This document shows positions 1 through 9,375 of a DNA stretch of 64,000 nucleotides, in pieces. The notes beneath the pieces are model-generated. The model was given only the letters and a program-made list of their open reading frames with translations. It had not been told where the DNA came from and ran no database searches. Source of the stretch: UBA5543 sp964464965. Lineage in GTDB: Bacteria; Bacteroidota; Bacteroidia; Chitinophagales; Chitinophagaceae. Each line of letters opens with the position of its first letter. Positions within the stretch are counted from its first letter, which is position 1. Both the position numbers and the translations under genes were made by a program. Location of the stretch: assembly GCA_964464965.1 (NCBI GenBank), contig CAYXHM010000002.1, positions 1 to 64,000 on the forward strand, in the 5' to 3' direction.

Positions 1-3000
1 CGGTATAATACGTACTCACACCCACAGAACTAAGCACCACATTATTGAATACTTTGGCACGGTCGGTCGTAGCATTATTACCCCGTGGCTGATAAAGATA
101 CAAACCCGAATAATAATTATCTGTGATATGGTTACTGATTACCTCAGGACTCATATTGGCATAATTTAAACTAATACCATAATTACTGCTGGCAGGGAAA
201 CCACCTTTTATGGTATTGTGCCTTATTTTTGCACCGTTTGTATAGTAAGCATATATACCATAGTAATAATATCCATTCACGTTATTGCTATCAATTACAA
301 TATTATCAAGGTAAGCAGCGCTTGACCCGTAAATATAAGCGCTGTAAAGTCCGCCGCTCATCTTATTGCCTTTGATTACCAGGTTGCTTCCTTTCATACC
401 GGTAGTATATACACAGGCATTATACGAATAATAATTTGTGGATACAGGCGCTTTCATAATACAACCCAGCAATGAATCGTCATTGCTCGCACCGCCCAAC
501 GCAAAGCATGAGCCATAAGTAGGGCCGGTACTTACAGTGACATTCCTGAAGGTAAAACCACTAGCTCCGTTAAAATTAATTGTAGGGTCAAGAGAGTTTG
601 TATTGCTTGTGTAAGTAATATTAACACCGGTAGCATTGCCATTCTCAGCCTGGAATGTTACCCTGTCATTAGGAGATGAAAGACGGGCGGGGTCAGTCAG
701 GGTAACCTTACCTGTATAGGTTCCCGGGCGTATATTAAAAATAACATTGCCGCATGTTCCATAATCTGTCAGCGCTTTCGCTGCTGTAACAACATCCGGG
801 AAGCTGGGGCTTGTACCGCCTACAGTATATACGCCGTTCAGCGCTGCAAAATATACTTTGTCCAGCGTATCATCCAAAGCTATAGGGTCTAATACACCGT
901 TAGGGTCGTATGTCCACGCTTTAATATGCACGCCTGCATTACCGAATGTTATATTACCCAGGGAGATGAGGGCTTCCCCACCCAGGGGAATAGTAGAGGT
1001 ATGTGTATAGTTATTGGTAGCACCACCGTTTATCTCCCAGGCTATTTTCACATTCGTCAGGTCGTTATTACCGTTATTTTTTATGCGCAGCTTTACTGCA
1101 TAAGTACCGGGACAGAAGGGTGCTGCCGGTTGTACAATAGCATCTGCGCTGGCATTGTTTCCTATATCGATTCCGGTAAATAAGGCCCCAACGTCATTTA
1201 CACCTACTGTATGTATAAAGTTTCTCACAATGTTGGATGTGCTGACAGCAGGTGTATAACCACTCCAGTTGCTGCTGCCCACTTTTTCAGCAAGCCGCAA
1301 CGCAGCTTTAGATGCTATTGTGCCCAGCCAGGGATCTTTATAATACATGTCCATATCATACGCCAGCGTGCTGCCTGTGCCCTGTACATCTATATGATAG
1401 AACATTTTTGTGCTGTTGATGCTGAGAATATTAGGCGCTTCTGTGCCTGTATACTGCTTTACAGCAAAACCGCTGGGTGTAAAATTCTTCCAGTGGAATA
1501 CAGCAACTGTATCACCGCCAAACAGCACATATTGTGCAGCGTTAGGTGTGGGGAAGTTAGGTATAAGTGTACAGTTGGGTGGTGTTGATGTAGGTGTAAA
1601 TTCGTAAGCCCCGATATCAGGTACACCCTGTGAAGTTGTAACCGCACGTGCATTACCATTAATATCTTTATCGTTACCGGATATCTGCACACCACGGCCG
1701 TTTAGCGACCAACTATTTGCGCTCGACGCATTAGGAGTCAGATCACCTGTTGAAACGTCAGTAAATCCCGGATTGTAGCTTAATGAATTTTTGTCGAATC
1801 CTGTACCGGTTCGCAATGCGTTTATTGTTCCGTAATTATTAGCAAAATATACTGTAGAGCCGTTGAAATGGTAGTTATTATAATCCATATCATAATATGA
1901 AGGGCTGTTACCATAAAATAAATAGCCGCTACCACCACTACTCCTGCTCAGTACATTGTTGCGCATACGAATCGATTGACCTATACTACCTTGATAACCA
2001 TAAATGGTGTAATGTGTACCTGGAGATTGCGTATAGACAGAGTTATTGTATAACTCTATCCCACCATTCGAATAATAAGCATAAATTCCATAACAGCCAT
2101 AAGCAGAGCCAGTATGTATAACAGCTACCGAGTTGTTAGCAATAATGGAGCCGTTCCCCATATAGTAAGCATATATGCCATAGGCATATCCATACGTATA
2201 GCTACTTTTAGCTACAACTTTATTATTCTTGATATCGAATTTACCACTGGTATTATTATAATTATAGCAGTTTAACGCATATACATAATAACCACTGCCT
2301 GTTTCACAATAAATATCATTATTCAGAATTTCAGCATTATTATCATTATAGCCCATGTTATTGTAAACATAACCTGAGCCTGTATTAACAAGCTTTACCT
2401 TATTGTTATTGTATTCATTTACAGTATTCGAACTATTGATAGAAGACTGATACCCTGGATAATGATAAATATAGCCGGATGTTGCTTTGATATCAATATC
2501 GTTATCATTATACTGGTTACCGCCTTCTGAGTAATAATTAACACCATAAACATATACAGAACCTGATCCACCATTAATCTTTATGTCATTATCATTCATC
2601 TGCGCACCACCCGTCATATACTGATAACCACCATACACATATATAGTACCTGTTGTAGTCAGGTCAATTTTATTTTTGTTGAACTGTGCGTTATCACTAT
2701 AGCTGTAATGCCCGTACACATATATTGTACTGGTAGATTTAGCAGTTATTTCATTCTCATTTACATACACATCTTTACCATAACTGCTGCTACCAGTATA
2801 GTTGCGCAATGCATAACAGGTTGATTTGTTGTCAATAATTATTTTATTTCCTGTTAAACTATAGTAATTACCATAGTATATATTGTTATACACAGCAGTG
2901 CTACTGGTTACGTCTATTTCGTTCCCTGTTATACTACCCCTGCTGGTGCTGGTACCATCACAATAGTAGATATTCAGTGGATAGTTAGAACCTGTAATTG

Positions 3001-3841
3001 CAGTACCCGTATATTTATTACTGTCTATTTTATATGCCCCGTCAGCATAGTATGCATAAAAGCCATAAAAAGTCCCGCCACCTGTACGCGTGATGGTGTT
3101 TTTTACCATCTTCATGTTCTCTGTATAATAGGTATATATACCGTAGTTATAAGGGCTTACAAATGTATTGCCGGAAAACTCATTGTCCTCGCTGAGAGAA
3201 GAGGAAGAATTACCTTCCCAGAATATACCACTGGAACCATAGTTTATAGTGTTGTTGGTTATAATATTATTATTAGCATCGGTAAGGTTTGTACCATATA
3301 TACGTGATTTTCCCGTATTTGTTGTCGTAGTTGAACTACCCGTTAATACACAATTCTCAATAATATTGTAATCAGCATCCCCAACAAAGCGTACAGTATT
3401 ACCATAGGTATTATCTGTCTTGTTCAAAGTCAGATTACGCACCCGTATATATTTAGCGCCATTCAGGTAAAAAATAAAATTACCATCGCCGCCGCTAGGG
3501 GTTGTGCTACTGCTTGTGTTTGTATTTGTAATAGTAGTAGTTGCAGCATCACCGTTTTCTGCTTCAAACGTTATGGTGTTGGTAGCACTGGCACCTGATA
3601 CATTGCCGATAATCGCATCAGATGTGCTGGCATCACTCCAGTTTCCGGGCCTTATCCTGAATGTTACAGGCCCTGATACACCTGCGCTCAGCGCATTGGC
3701 TGCCGCCTGCAGGTCTGCGTAGTTGGCACCGGCCCCATACACCGTGTACGTTCCATTAAGCTGCGCCCTGGCAGATACGCACGCCACAGTCAGGGCTACT
3801 AAGGCAATAATTTTCGCCCCTGTTTTGTTGATGTGTTTCAT
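1..3841 (-). CDS. Giant secreted parallel beta-helix surface protein, partial (runs off left edge)
   Basis: The frame is open from an ATG at 3841 down to base 1: 1280 codons with no stop in the stretches I translated, and the frame at the edge agrees with the start. A Sec signal peptide (MKHINKTGAKIIALVAL then SARAQ) precedes a module beginning near residue 28 with LNGTYTVYG and IRPGNWSD. Residues about 80-740 are many irregular turns rich in Asn, Tyr, Gly and Ser (patterns such as NNTINYGSSGI, GIYAYY), typical of right-handed parallel beta-helices (NosD/pectate-lyase fold), ending with the DIGAYEF motif common at the end of such helices. A CARDB-like Ig domain follows (about 890-980). Near residue 1000 the opening module recurs (LNGVYTVGG, FNIRPGTYTG, TFQAENG) and a second helix starts. 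Probably a cell-surface or T9SS-secreted adhesin; the C-terminus that would show a sorting domain is outside the window. No enzyme function can be assigned. Confidence 0.85.
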   Translation of the reverse strand, partial: MKHINKTGAKIIALVALTVACVSARAQLNGTYTVYGAGANYADLQAAANALSAGVSGPVTFRIRPGNWSDASTSDAIIGNVSGASATNTITFEAENGDAATTTITNTNTSSSTTPSGGDGNFIFYLNGAKYIRVRNLTLNKTDNTYGNTVRFVGDADYNIIENCVLTGSSTTTTNTGKSRIYGTNLTDANNNIITNNTINYGSSGIFWEGNSSSSLSEDNEFSGNTFVSPYNYGIYTYYTENMKMVKNTITRTGGGTFYGFYAYYADGAYKIDSNKYTGTAITGSNYPLNIYYCDGTSTSRGSITGNEIDVTSSTAVYNNIYYGNYYSLTGNKIIIDNKSTCYALRNYTGSSSYGKDVYVNENEITAKSTSTIYVYGHYSYSDNAQFNKNKIDLTTTGTIYVYGGYQYMTGGAQMNDNDIKINGGSGSVYVYGVNYYSEGGNQYNDNDIDIKATSGYIYHYPGYQSSINSSNTVNEYNNNKVKLVNTGSGYVYNNMGYNDNNAEILNNDIYCETGSGYYVYALNCYNYNNTSGKFDIKNNKVVAKSSYTYGYAYGIYAYYMGNGSIIANNSVAVIHTGSAYGCYGIYAYYSNGGIELYNNSVYTQSPGTHYTIYGYQGSIGQSIRMRNNVLSRSSGGSGYLFYGNSPSYYDMDYNNYHFNGSTVYFANNYGTINALRTGTGFDKNSLSYNPGFTDVSTGDLTPNASSANSWSLNGRGVQISGNDKDINGNARAVTTSQGVPDIGAYEFTPTSTPPNCTLIPNFPTPNAAQYVLFGGDTVAVFHWKNFTPSGFAVKQYTGTEAPNILSINSTKMFYHIDVQGTGSTLAYDMDMYYKDPWLGTIASKAALRLAEKVGSSNWSGYTPAVSTSNIVRNFIHTVGVNDVGALFTGIDIGNNASADAIVQPAAPFCPGTYAVKLRIKNNGNNDLTNVKIAWEINGGATNNYTHTSTIPLGGEALISLGNITFGNAGVHIKAWTYDPNGVLDPIALDDTLDKVYFAALNGVYTVGGTSPSFPDVVTAAKALTDYGTCGNVIFNIRPGTYTGKVTLTDPARLSSPNDRVTFQAENGNATGVNITYTSNTNSLDPTINFNGASGFTFRNVTVSTGPTYGSCFALGGASNDDSLLGCIMKAPVSTNYYSYNACVYTTGMKGSNLVIKGNKMSGGLYSAYIYGSSAAYLDNIVIDSNNVNGYYYYGIYAYYTNGAKIRHNTIKGGFPASSNYGISLNYANMSPEVISNHITDNYYSGLYLYQPRGNNATTDRAKVFNNVVLSSVGVSTYYT

Positions 3842-4188
3842 AAAAATATTTTAGACGTTTACCTTATATACCTGTTCATTGCACCCGTTTCAGAAAAACG
3901 ATTGTAGCAACAAACGATATGTTATTACTTTTCTAAAAATACCTTTACATAAAATGACACCCCAGAATATTCAATTAAAATGTATTGAAATTGAAATTAA
4001 AATGAAATGATTAATGAATTAACAAACGATTAAAATGCCTACAGCAAAGCATTTCAGTGCATTAAATTAAAATTAACCGGCACCTGAAATATTAACTATT
4101 CCTTTATTGGCTACCGTAGTTTAACACTCTATTACACTATTTTAGAAAAAAAGCGTGTATAGAAATAAAATGTAAAATTGCTATAATA
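3842..4188. other. AT-rich intergenic region
   Basis: This 347-bp stretch lies upstream of the beta-helix gene and downstream of the TPR gene, both on the minus strand. It is strongly AT-rich. I see no ORF, clear TAnnTTTG box or strong hairpin. It presumably holds the promoter of the beta-helix gene. Confidence 0.5.
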
Positions 4189-5670
4189 TTATTTCTGAAG
4201 GCGATTTATGCCTGCTTTTGCCTGCTGATCTATTGAGTTTTTAAAATCATGGTTTTCCATGTTCAACGCTGTCCTATACATCGCTATGGCCTGTTCTTTA
4301 TTATGGCGGCGTTCATACAGGAAGCCCAGCTGCAACGCTGCCCTGGCCGCAAACTGCTCTTGCATGTCTTTGCCTGTTGATATGGCTTTGTTGTAATATT
4401 CTATCGCTGCATCCGTCCTGCTAGTTTCGTCCAGCACCCTGCCCAGTCTGAAATAATACTCCAGCTTGTATGCCCTGTTACTGTAATCATCAGCGTCGGT
4501 TTTAGCAAGCAAAGTATATGCATCTTTATAGTAGCCGCCATCAGTTAGCAGTTGTGCTTTTAATAAAGTTTTATCAGGCCATTGTTGCTGCCTGGCAAAT
4601 CTTAATGCTTGTTTGTCTGAATCGGTGCCTGCGCTGCCCGCTGTTATTATTTTGTTTTTGCAGTAGGTGGCCATTTTAATATCCCCTTCCAGGTAATGTG
4701 CAAAGGCCAGTTTTTGCCATGAGTCTTTTATAAATAATGAGCCCTTATAACTGTTTAAAAAACTATTATAACGAGTTATAGCATCATTATCCAGTTTATG
4801 CAGCAGTGCATAGCCATACTCATACTCAAATATGGGGTACTTGCTGTATGCAGGTAGTTTTGATGCAACTGATAATACATTAACGGCCTCACCTGCTTTC
4901 CTGTTGTTCAGCGCTATATTGCATTTTACAAAGCTGTTCACCAGGTTATTTTGCGTTTCAAAATTATTATCGCTCACTATTGCCCATGCCTGCTCTTTGT
5001 CAGACAGTACATAAAAACACAGGTATGCGTAATAAATCACAGCTTCGTTATAAAGAGGGTCTTGCCCGTCGTGCGTTTTTATAAAATCTCTTACTTTATT
5101 TACGCCCGCCTGTACATTTCCCTTCATCCCGAATATTGATGCTACCCATTTATAATTGTCGGGCATGGCACCTACGGTGGCTTCTTCTATGCCTAAAAAA
5201 ATATCGTTGTACTTGAAAGAGGGGAACAACTTTTTGTTCTCCTGCAACAACATGTAGGATTTGCGGAAGTTAGTAGCTGCCTTAAAATTTTCATTAAACC
5301 GGATATTTACAAATGCCCAGTGCATATAAACTCCCGCTTTGCACAATCTATGCCAGGGAGAGGAGTCATTGCCTCTTTCCAATAGTTTTATACGCTGTTC
5401 CTGGTGGTGTTTCAGTTGCTGGTAGTCCGTTGCATTACCGTTAAATAGCAATAACAGGCAATCGTCATAGTCTGAAATATAGGTGGCCATCAGGTTGTAA
5501 GGGTCTGAGATCAGTTCTTTTTTCAGCAGAGCCCTGCCCTCTTCAGGTTGTAACGACATATAATAACTATATGCGCGGGCACAATTACCTGTATATTCAT
5601 AATGATAATTTTTACCTATAGCAGGCAACACCCCTATCATAAACATTACCGCAATGTAACACCACTTCAT
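4189..5670 (-). CDS. Secreted tetratricopeptide-repeat protein
   Basis: I place the start at the ATG at 5670 (MKWCYIAVMFMIGVLPAIG), which begins directly with a signal peptide; an upstream in-frame start at 5712 would put 14 charged residues in front of it. The mature protein of about 470 residues is alpha-helical. The C-terminal third shows recognisable TPR units (for example AAIEYYNKAIS and QAIAMYRTALN, about residues 390-480), and degenerate helical repeats precede them. TPR arrays mediate protein-protein contacts; no catalytic motif is seen. It is probably periplasmic or envelope-associated. It stands alone between the beta-helix gene and a divergently oriented EGF-type lipoprotein gene, so context gives no specific partner. 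Confidence 0.8.
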   Translation of the reverse strand: MKWCYIAVMFMIGVLPAIGKNYHYEYTGNCARAYSYYMSLQPEEGRALLKKELISDPYNLMATYISDYDDCLLLLFNGNATDYQQLKHHQEQRIKLLERGNDSSPWHRLCKAGVYMHWAFVNIRFNENFKAATNFRKSYMLLQENKKLFPSFKYNDIFLGIEEATVGAMPDNYKWVASIFGMKGNVQAGVNKVRDFIKTHDGQDPLYNEAVIYYAYLCFYVLSDKEQAWAIVSDNNFETQNNLVNSFVKCNIALNNRKAGEAVNVLSVASKLPAYSKYPIFEYEYGYALLHKLDNDAITRYNSFLNSYKGSLFIKDSWQKLAFAHYLEGDIKMATYCKNKIITAGSAGTDSDKQALRFARQQQWPDKTLLKAQLLTDGGYYKDAYTLLAKTDADDYSNRAYKLEYYFRLGRVLDETSRTDAAIEYYNKAISTGKDMQEQFAARAALQLGFLYERRHNKEQAIAMYRTALNMENHDFKNSIDQQAKAGINRLQK

Positions 5671-5798
5671 AGCCGCAAAGTTATGTTGCCTTTTTTTAAA
5701 CAATCCGGGCAATTATGTGTTTACAGCATTTATAATCAAAATGTTGCAACATTATAAAAATTAATAAATTGTATATCTGTTAGCGATAAAAACTTTTT

Positions 5799-5806
5799 TA
5801 TATTTG
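5799..5806 (+). promoter_or_regulatory. Candidate -7 box (TATATTTG)
   Basis: TATATTTG matches the Bacteroidota TAnnTTTG -7 consensus and lies 66 bp before the EGF-type lipoprotein gene. The nearest TTG (5769-5771) is 27 bp upstream, longer than usual, so the -33 element is uncertain. Confidence 0.4.
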
Positions 5807-5871
5807 CAGCATTGCCGTAATTTTGGCACACAATTTGTCACATTAAAAAAACAATAAAAAAAACAACTTCT

Positions 5872-6378
5872 ATGAAATCAATTCGTAACATCGCATTCAG
5901 CGCGCTATTGGCTTTAGGCGCTTTCACAACAGTAACTTACACGGCTTGTAATCCGGACGAGTGTAAAGACGTAGTATGTAACAATGGTGGTTCTTGTGTG
6001 GACGGTACATGTAACTGTGCTACAGGCTATGAGGGCACAAAATGTGAAACTGAAGCCAGGAAAAAATTCATCAAAACATGGACAGCTACCGACAAGGAAG
6101 GTACTACAGACCTGCCTACTTATACCAGCGCAATCGTTGCAGGTACTAGTATTACAGAGGTAAAAATCAACAACATCGCTGACGATTTCTTCACTAACGA
6201 CGTAGTTGCTACTATCAGCGGAAACAAAATAACTATCGCTTCTCAGATTCCTGATAACGATGGTTACAAAGTATCAGGTGAAGGTACACTGAACAGTACA
6301 GATGGTAAAATCACATGGACTTACACTTTAACTGAGCCATTGGGTGGTCAACTGTCTCACACAGGTACATGGCAATAA
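5872..6378 (+). CDS. Small exported protein with an EGF-like domain
   Basis: 168 residues. A hydrophobic signal segment (residues 7-25) ends at Cys26, which could be lipidated although the lipobox (TYTAC) is not canonical. Residues 31-58 hold six cysteines spaced C-x4-C-x5-C-x4-C-x1-C-x8-C with NGGSC and GYEGTKC, the pattern of an EGF-like domain. The C-terminal 100 residues look like a small all-beta lipocalin-like domain (KTWTATDKEG, VVATISGNKITI). The combination occurs in small Bacteroidota lipoproteins of unknown function. The gene is single, with its own -7 box and a strong terminator right after the stop. Confidence 0.8.
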   Translation: MKSIRNIAFSALLALGAFTTVTYTACNPDECKDVVCNNGGSCVDGTCNCATGYEGTKCETEARKKFIKTWTATDKEGTTDLPTYTSAIVAGTSITEVKINNIADDFFTNDVVATISGNKITIASQIPDNDGYKVSGEGTLNSTDGKITWTYTLTEPLGGQLSHTGTWQ

Positions 6379-6401
6379 TCAATGCCCTGAATATATTAAA
6401 T

Positions 6402-6430
6402 AAAAAGGAGCTACTGAGTAGCTCCTTTTT
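6402..6430 (+). terminator. Rho-independent terminator of the EGF-type lipoprotein gene
   Basis: A perfect 13-bp inverted repeat (6402-6414 and 6418-6430, 3-nt loop TGA) that ends in TTTTT, 24 bp after the stop codon. Confidence 0.9.
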
Positions 6431-6503
6431 ATTTATACTTATCCCGTTATGATTATTTAATAAGACAATATAGATGGTGCTTCTTATTAAAAAACGACAA
6501 AAA

Positions 6504-6531
6504 AAATATCCCGTGTTTTACCGGGATATTT
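6504..6531 (-). terminator. Terminator of the lipoprotein gene at 6553-6981
   Basis: A 10-bp perfect stem (6504-6513 / 6522-6531, AAATATCCCG and complement) with an 8-nt loop. On the minus strand it is followed by a run of T. It lies 22 bp past the stop codon. Confidence 0.85.
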
Positions 6532-6552
6532 AATATTGTTTTTTACTGAATG

Positions 6553-6981
6553 TTATTTTTTAAACCTATCAGCTTTCTTATCTGTATTTTCTTGCTTTTG
6601 TTTAGCGGCTGCATCCTCGTTAAAACGTGCATCTTTCTTAGATGTGTTGTCAGTTGTGCCATCAAACCTTCCTTGTTTAGGGTTTTTCTTAGGCTCTTCC
6701 GCAGGAGTTGTTGTTGGTGCGGCAGGGCTTGAAGATGGCCTCCTTACAGGAGCCGGTTTGCCACTGGCAACAGCCATCATAGAATCGGCCATGTACATAG
6801 CGCGCTCATTAATGATAGAGTCATTCTTCGCTTCCAGCTCCGCACGTATCATTTCTACACGCTCGTTAACCATTGAGTCTATCTTAGCCTGAGAATTATC
6901 AACTGTACCTGCATTGTCCGTATTGCAGGAAGCAAATGCAAGGATTCCACCTGTCATTAGTAATAATGATTGCTTTTTCAT
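6553..6981 (-). CDS. Small charged lipoprotein
   Basis: The start is taken at the ATG at 6981 (MKKQSLLLMTGGILAFASC), which gives a clean lipoprotein signal peptide with Cys19; the longer ORF from 7008 adds an implausible MQNIKKQIG extension. The 142-residue product has a helical stretch rich in Asp, Glu, Arg and Met (about 30-75, DSMVNERVEMIRAELEAK), a Pro/Ser/Thr-rich linker (80-100) and a Lys/Asp-rich tail. I do not recognise a family. Low complexity and likely coiled-coil content suggest a surface or periplasmic structural lipoprotein. It has its own terminator and lies upstream of nothing co-directional within 400 bp except the sensor kinase gene, which ends at 7091. Confidence 0.75.
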   Translation of the reverse strand: MKKQSLLLMTGGILAFASCNTDNAGTVDNSQAKIDSMVNERVEMIRAELEAKNDSIINERAMYMADSMMAVASGKPAPVRRPSSSPAAPTTTPAEEPKKNPKQGRFDGTTDNTSKKDARFNEDAAAKQKQENTDKKADRFKK

Positions 6982-7090
6982 TCCTATTTGTTTTTTAATG
7001 TTTTGCAAAAATATACAGATATACGCATATAACGTACATCCCAGTGTATTAATATTCTGAATGGGCGTAAGTTAAAACATACCGTACCAA

Positions 7091-8509
7091 CTACTTAACA
7101 GCTTTTGCAGCAGAAAGTTGTTCATGGTCTCCGGCTGTTTCTAAGGGGATGCTGATAATAAAACTGGTACCCACCCCTATTTTAGACTCTACAGTAATAG
7201 TGCCCTTATGCAGCCCTATTATTCTTTGTGCCAGTGAAAGGCCCAGCCCCGCGCCTGCCACATAGCTCTGGTGCCTGTTGCTGCGGTAAAAAGGCTGAAA
7301 AATATTCTTCAGGTCGTGCTCATCTATGCCCGGCCCCTTGTCATGTATGGTTATTACTATATTATTTTTTGTAAAAGAAAGAACTACCCTGGCTTTCTTA
7401 TCTTCAGAAAACTTACAGGCGTTGTGCACTATATTTTTTATAGCGCTGTACAGCAAGTGCTCGTTACCATATATCACCAATGCCGATGCTTCTTCGGGCA
7501 AATCTTCAAATTCTATTTTTACGTCATATATAGGACTAATCTTTTTCAGGTCTGCCGGCATGCGCATCACCAGTTCATCTATCCTGACAGATGTTAACTC
7601 CGTACCACCCATTGATCCACTCACCTTGGCTATTTCCAGCAGGCTTCGTACCAGCATGCTCAGTCTTTTCACATCGTCGTTGATAGAAAGCAGGGCCTTT
7701 TTATATTCTTCGCTGTTGCGCTCCCTTTGCAATGCTACATCCATCTGGCTGGCTATAGATGCCAGCGGGGTAGATAACTCGTGAGAGGCATTGTCAATAA
7801 ATCTCCTTTGCAGGTTAAAAGATGCCTGTAGCCTGTCCAGCAGGTCGTTGATTGTTAATGCCAGCTTTTGAAGCTCATCTTTTCCCTTACCTGTATCCAG
7901 GCGCAACGAAAATTTTTCAGAAGATATATGTTGTATTTTATGGGTGAACTCGCTCAATGCGGTTATCAGGCTCAATGAAAATATATATCCCGTAAACAAT
8001 ACGATGATAACACCGAGCAGCATGCAAATAATCAGTATCAGTTTTAGCTTATTCAGCCAATCTACCCGGTCTATATCATATGCTGCAATTACTATTATAT
8101 AATTATACTCTTTGTCAATATATTCCAACGCCACTGCATCCCGTTTGTCTATTTTAAAATAGTACGGGCGGCCCTTACCGGCTTTGCTGATGATATTATC
8201 CGTTACCTTAAAAGGCCGAGCGCTGCTATCATTAAAAATAAAGTTCTTTCCGTGCTTATAGTCCAGCACATACACGCTTTTATCTACAAGTGAGCTGGGT
8301 GATGTTTCGTTAATCATCCTGATTAACTCAAAACCAAACTTTGGTGTCATCATCAATTCAAGAGTGCTAGTAGCTTTGTTCAGCAGTCTCTCATTAAAAC
8401 GATTTACCATATCTCTGTAGGAAAATATATACAGCGTAATGCAAAATAGTAACAGTATTACTGTTACTATTATTGAATACACTAATGTAATGCGGTACTT
8501 TATCTGCAT
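7091..8509 (-). CDS. Membrane sensor histidine kinase (HAMP, HisKA, HATPase)
   Basis: 472 residues: TM1 about 8-30, an extracytoplasmic sensor region about 31-152, TM2 about 155-178, a HAMP linker to about 232, and the HisKA H-box FIDNASHELSTPLA with phospho-acceptor His243. The ATPase domain has the N-box (IKNIVHNACKF), DKGPGIDEHDL and GAGLGLSLAQ motifs. It autophosphorylates and passes phosphate to the regulator encoded just upstream. The genes overlap by one base (TAATG), suggesting translational coupling. The periplasmic sensor region has no recognisable ligand-binding motif, so the signal is unknown. Confidence 0.95.
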   Translation of the reverse strand: MQIKYRITLVYSIIVTVILLLFCITLYIFSYRDMVNRFNERLLNKATSTLELMMTPKFGFELIRMINETSPSSLVDKSVYVLDYKHGKNFIFNDSSARPFKVTDNIISKAGKGRPYYFKIDKRDAVALEYIDKEYNYIIVIAAYDIDRVDWLNKLKLILIICMLLGVIIVLFTGYIFSLSLITALSEFTHKIQHISSEKFSLRLDTGKGKDELQKLALTINDLLDRLQASFNLQRRFIDNASHELSTPLASIASQMDVALQRERNSEEYKKALLSINDDVKRLSMLVRSLLEIAKVSGSMGGTELTSVRIDELVMRMPADLKKISPIYDVKIEFEDLPEEASALVIYGNEHLLYSAIKNIVHNACKFSEDKKARVVLSFTKNNIVITIHDKGPGIDEHDLKNIFQPFYRSNRHQSYVAGAGLGLSLAQRIIGLHKGTITVESKIGVGTSFIISIPLETAGDHEQLSAAKAVK

Positions 8510-9204
8510 TAATTCTCGTCCACTTTTAAAATGTAGCCCATGCCCACCTGGGTATGTATCAATTTTGGCTCAAAATCTTTGTCAAGTTTTTTACGCAGGA
8601 AATTTACATAAACATCTATTACGTTGGTCTGGGTATCAAAATCTATTTCCCAGACGTTTTTGGCTATATCCGCCCTCGATACTACTTTTTCCTTGTTCCT
8701 CAACAGGTATTCCAGCAATTGAAATTCTTTAGCGGTAAGCATTATTTTCTTCTCACCACGCTTCACTTCTTTATTATCCAGGTTCATTTCCAGGTCTGCT
8801 ATCTGCAGTATCTTTTCTTCCTCGGCATCTACACGCAAATCAGAACGGCGTAACAGCGCCTTTATCCTGGCTATCAACTCCCTGAATTCGAAAGGCTTGG
8901 TTATATAGTCATCTGCACCCAATTCAAAGCCCTCTATTTTATTATCGGTAAAATTCATGGCTGTAAGCAGTATTATGGGTACACGCTCATCTGTTTGCCT
9001 TATCAGCTTACATAACTCATACCCGTTTATAAATGGCAGGTTAATATCCAGTATTATCAGGTCGTAGGCATTGTCCAGGAACATTTTTTTACCATCAAGA
9101 CCATTATATGCTATAGTAACATCATAATCATGCTCGCCGAGTCCCGCTTGTATAGTATCTGCGAGTTTTTTTTCGTCTTCTACCAGTAATATCGTGTAAT
9201 TCAT
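8509..9204 (-). CDS. OmpR/PhoB-family response regulator
   Basis: 231 residues. The N-terminal receiver domain carries the acidic pair in LLVEDE, phospho-acceptor Asp53 (LIILDINLP), Thr81 and Lys103 (ITKPF). The C-terminal winged-helix DNA-binding domain (about 130-228) has LTAKEFQLLEYLL and the recognition-helix region TNVIDVYVNFLRKKLD. It is first in a two-gene operon with the kinase. The 170 bp upstream contain no clear TAnnTTTG box. Target genes are unknown; envelope genes lie on both sides. Confidence 0.95.
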   Translation of the reverse strand: MNYTILLVEDEKKLADTIQAGLGEHDYDVTIAYNGLDGKKMFLDNAYDLIILDINLPFINGYELCKLIRQTDERVPIILLTAMNFTDNKIEGFELGADDYITKPFEFRELIARIKALLRRSDLRVDAEEEKILQIADLEMNLDNKEVKRGEKKIMLTAKEFQLLEYLLRNKEKVVSRADIAKNVWEIDFDTQTNVIDVYVNFLRKKLDKDFEPKLIHTQVGMGYILKVDEN

Positions 9205-9375
9205 AAGGGTCCTTATTTCAATGCAATAGTGAAAATTACTATAAGCATTGGTAGATAAGATTAAAAAGCGATTAAAGCACCATGTATGTACATTTATAAC
9301 TGTTTACTAAATTACGGATATGTTCTTAGAATTGATGCAATCTTATAAGCTCTATGCATTGTAATACTTCCTTAA

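Noticed and set aside
926..3722. Several plus-strand ORFs across the left end
   Set aside because: All lie opposite the long open beta-helix frame and have low-complexity shadow composition.
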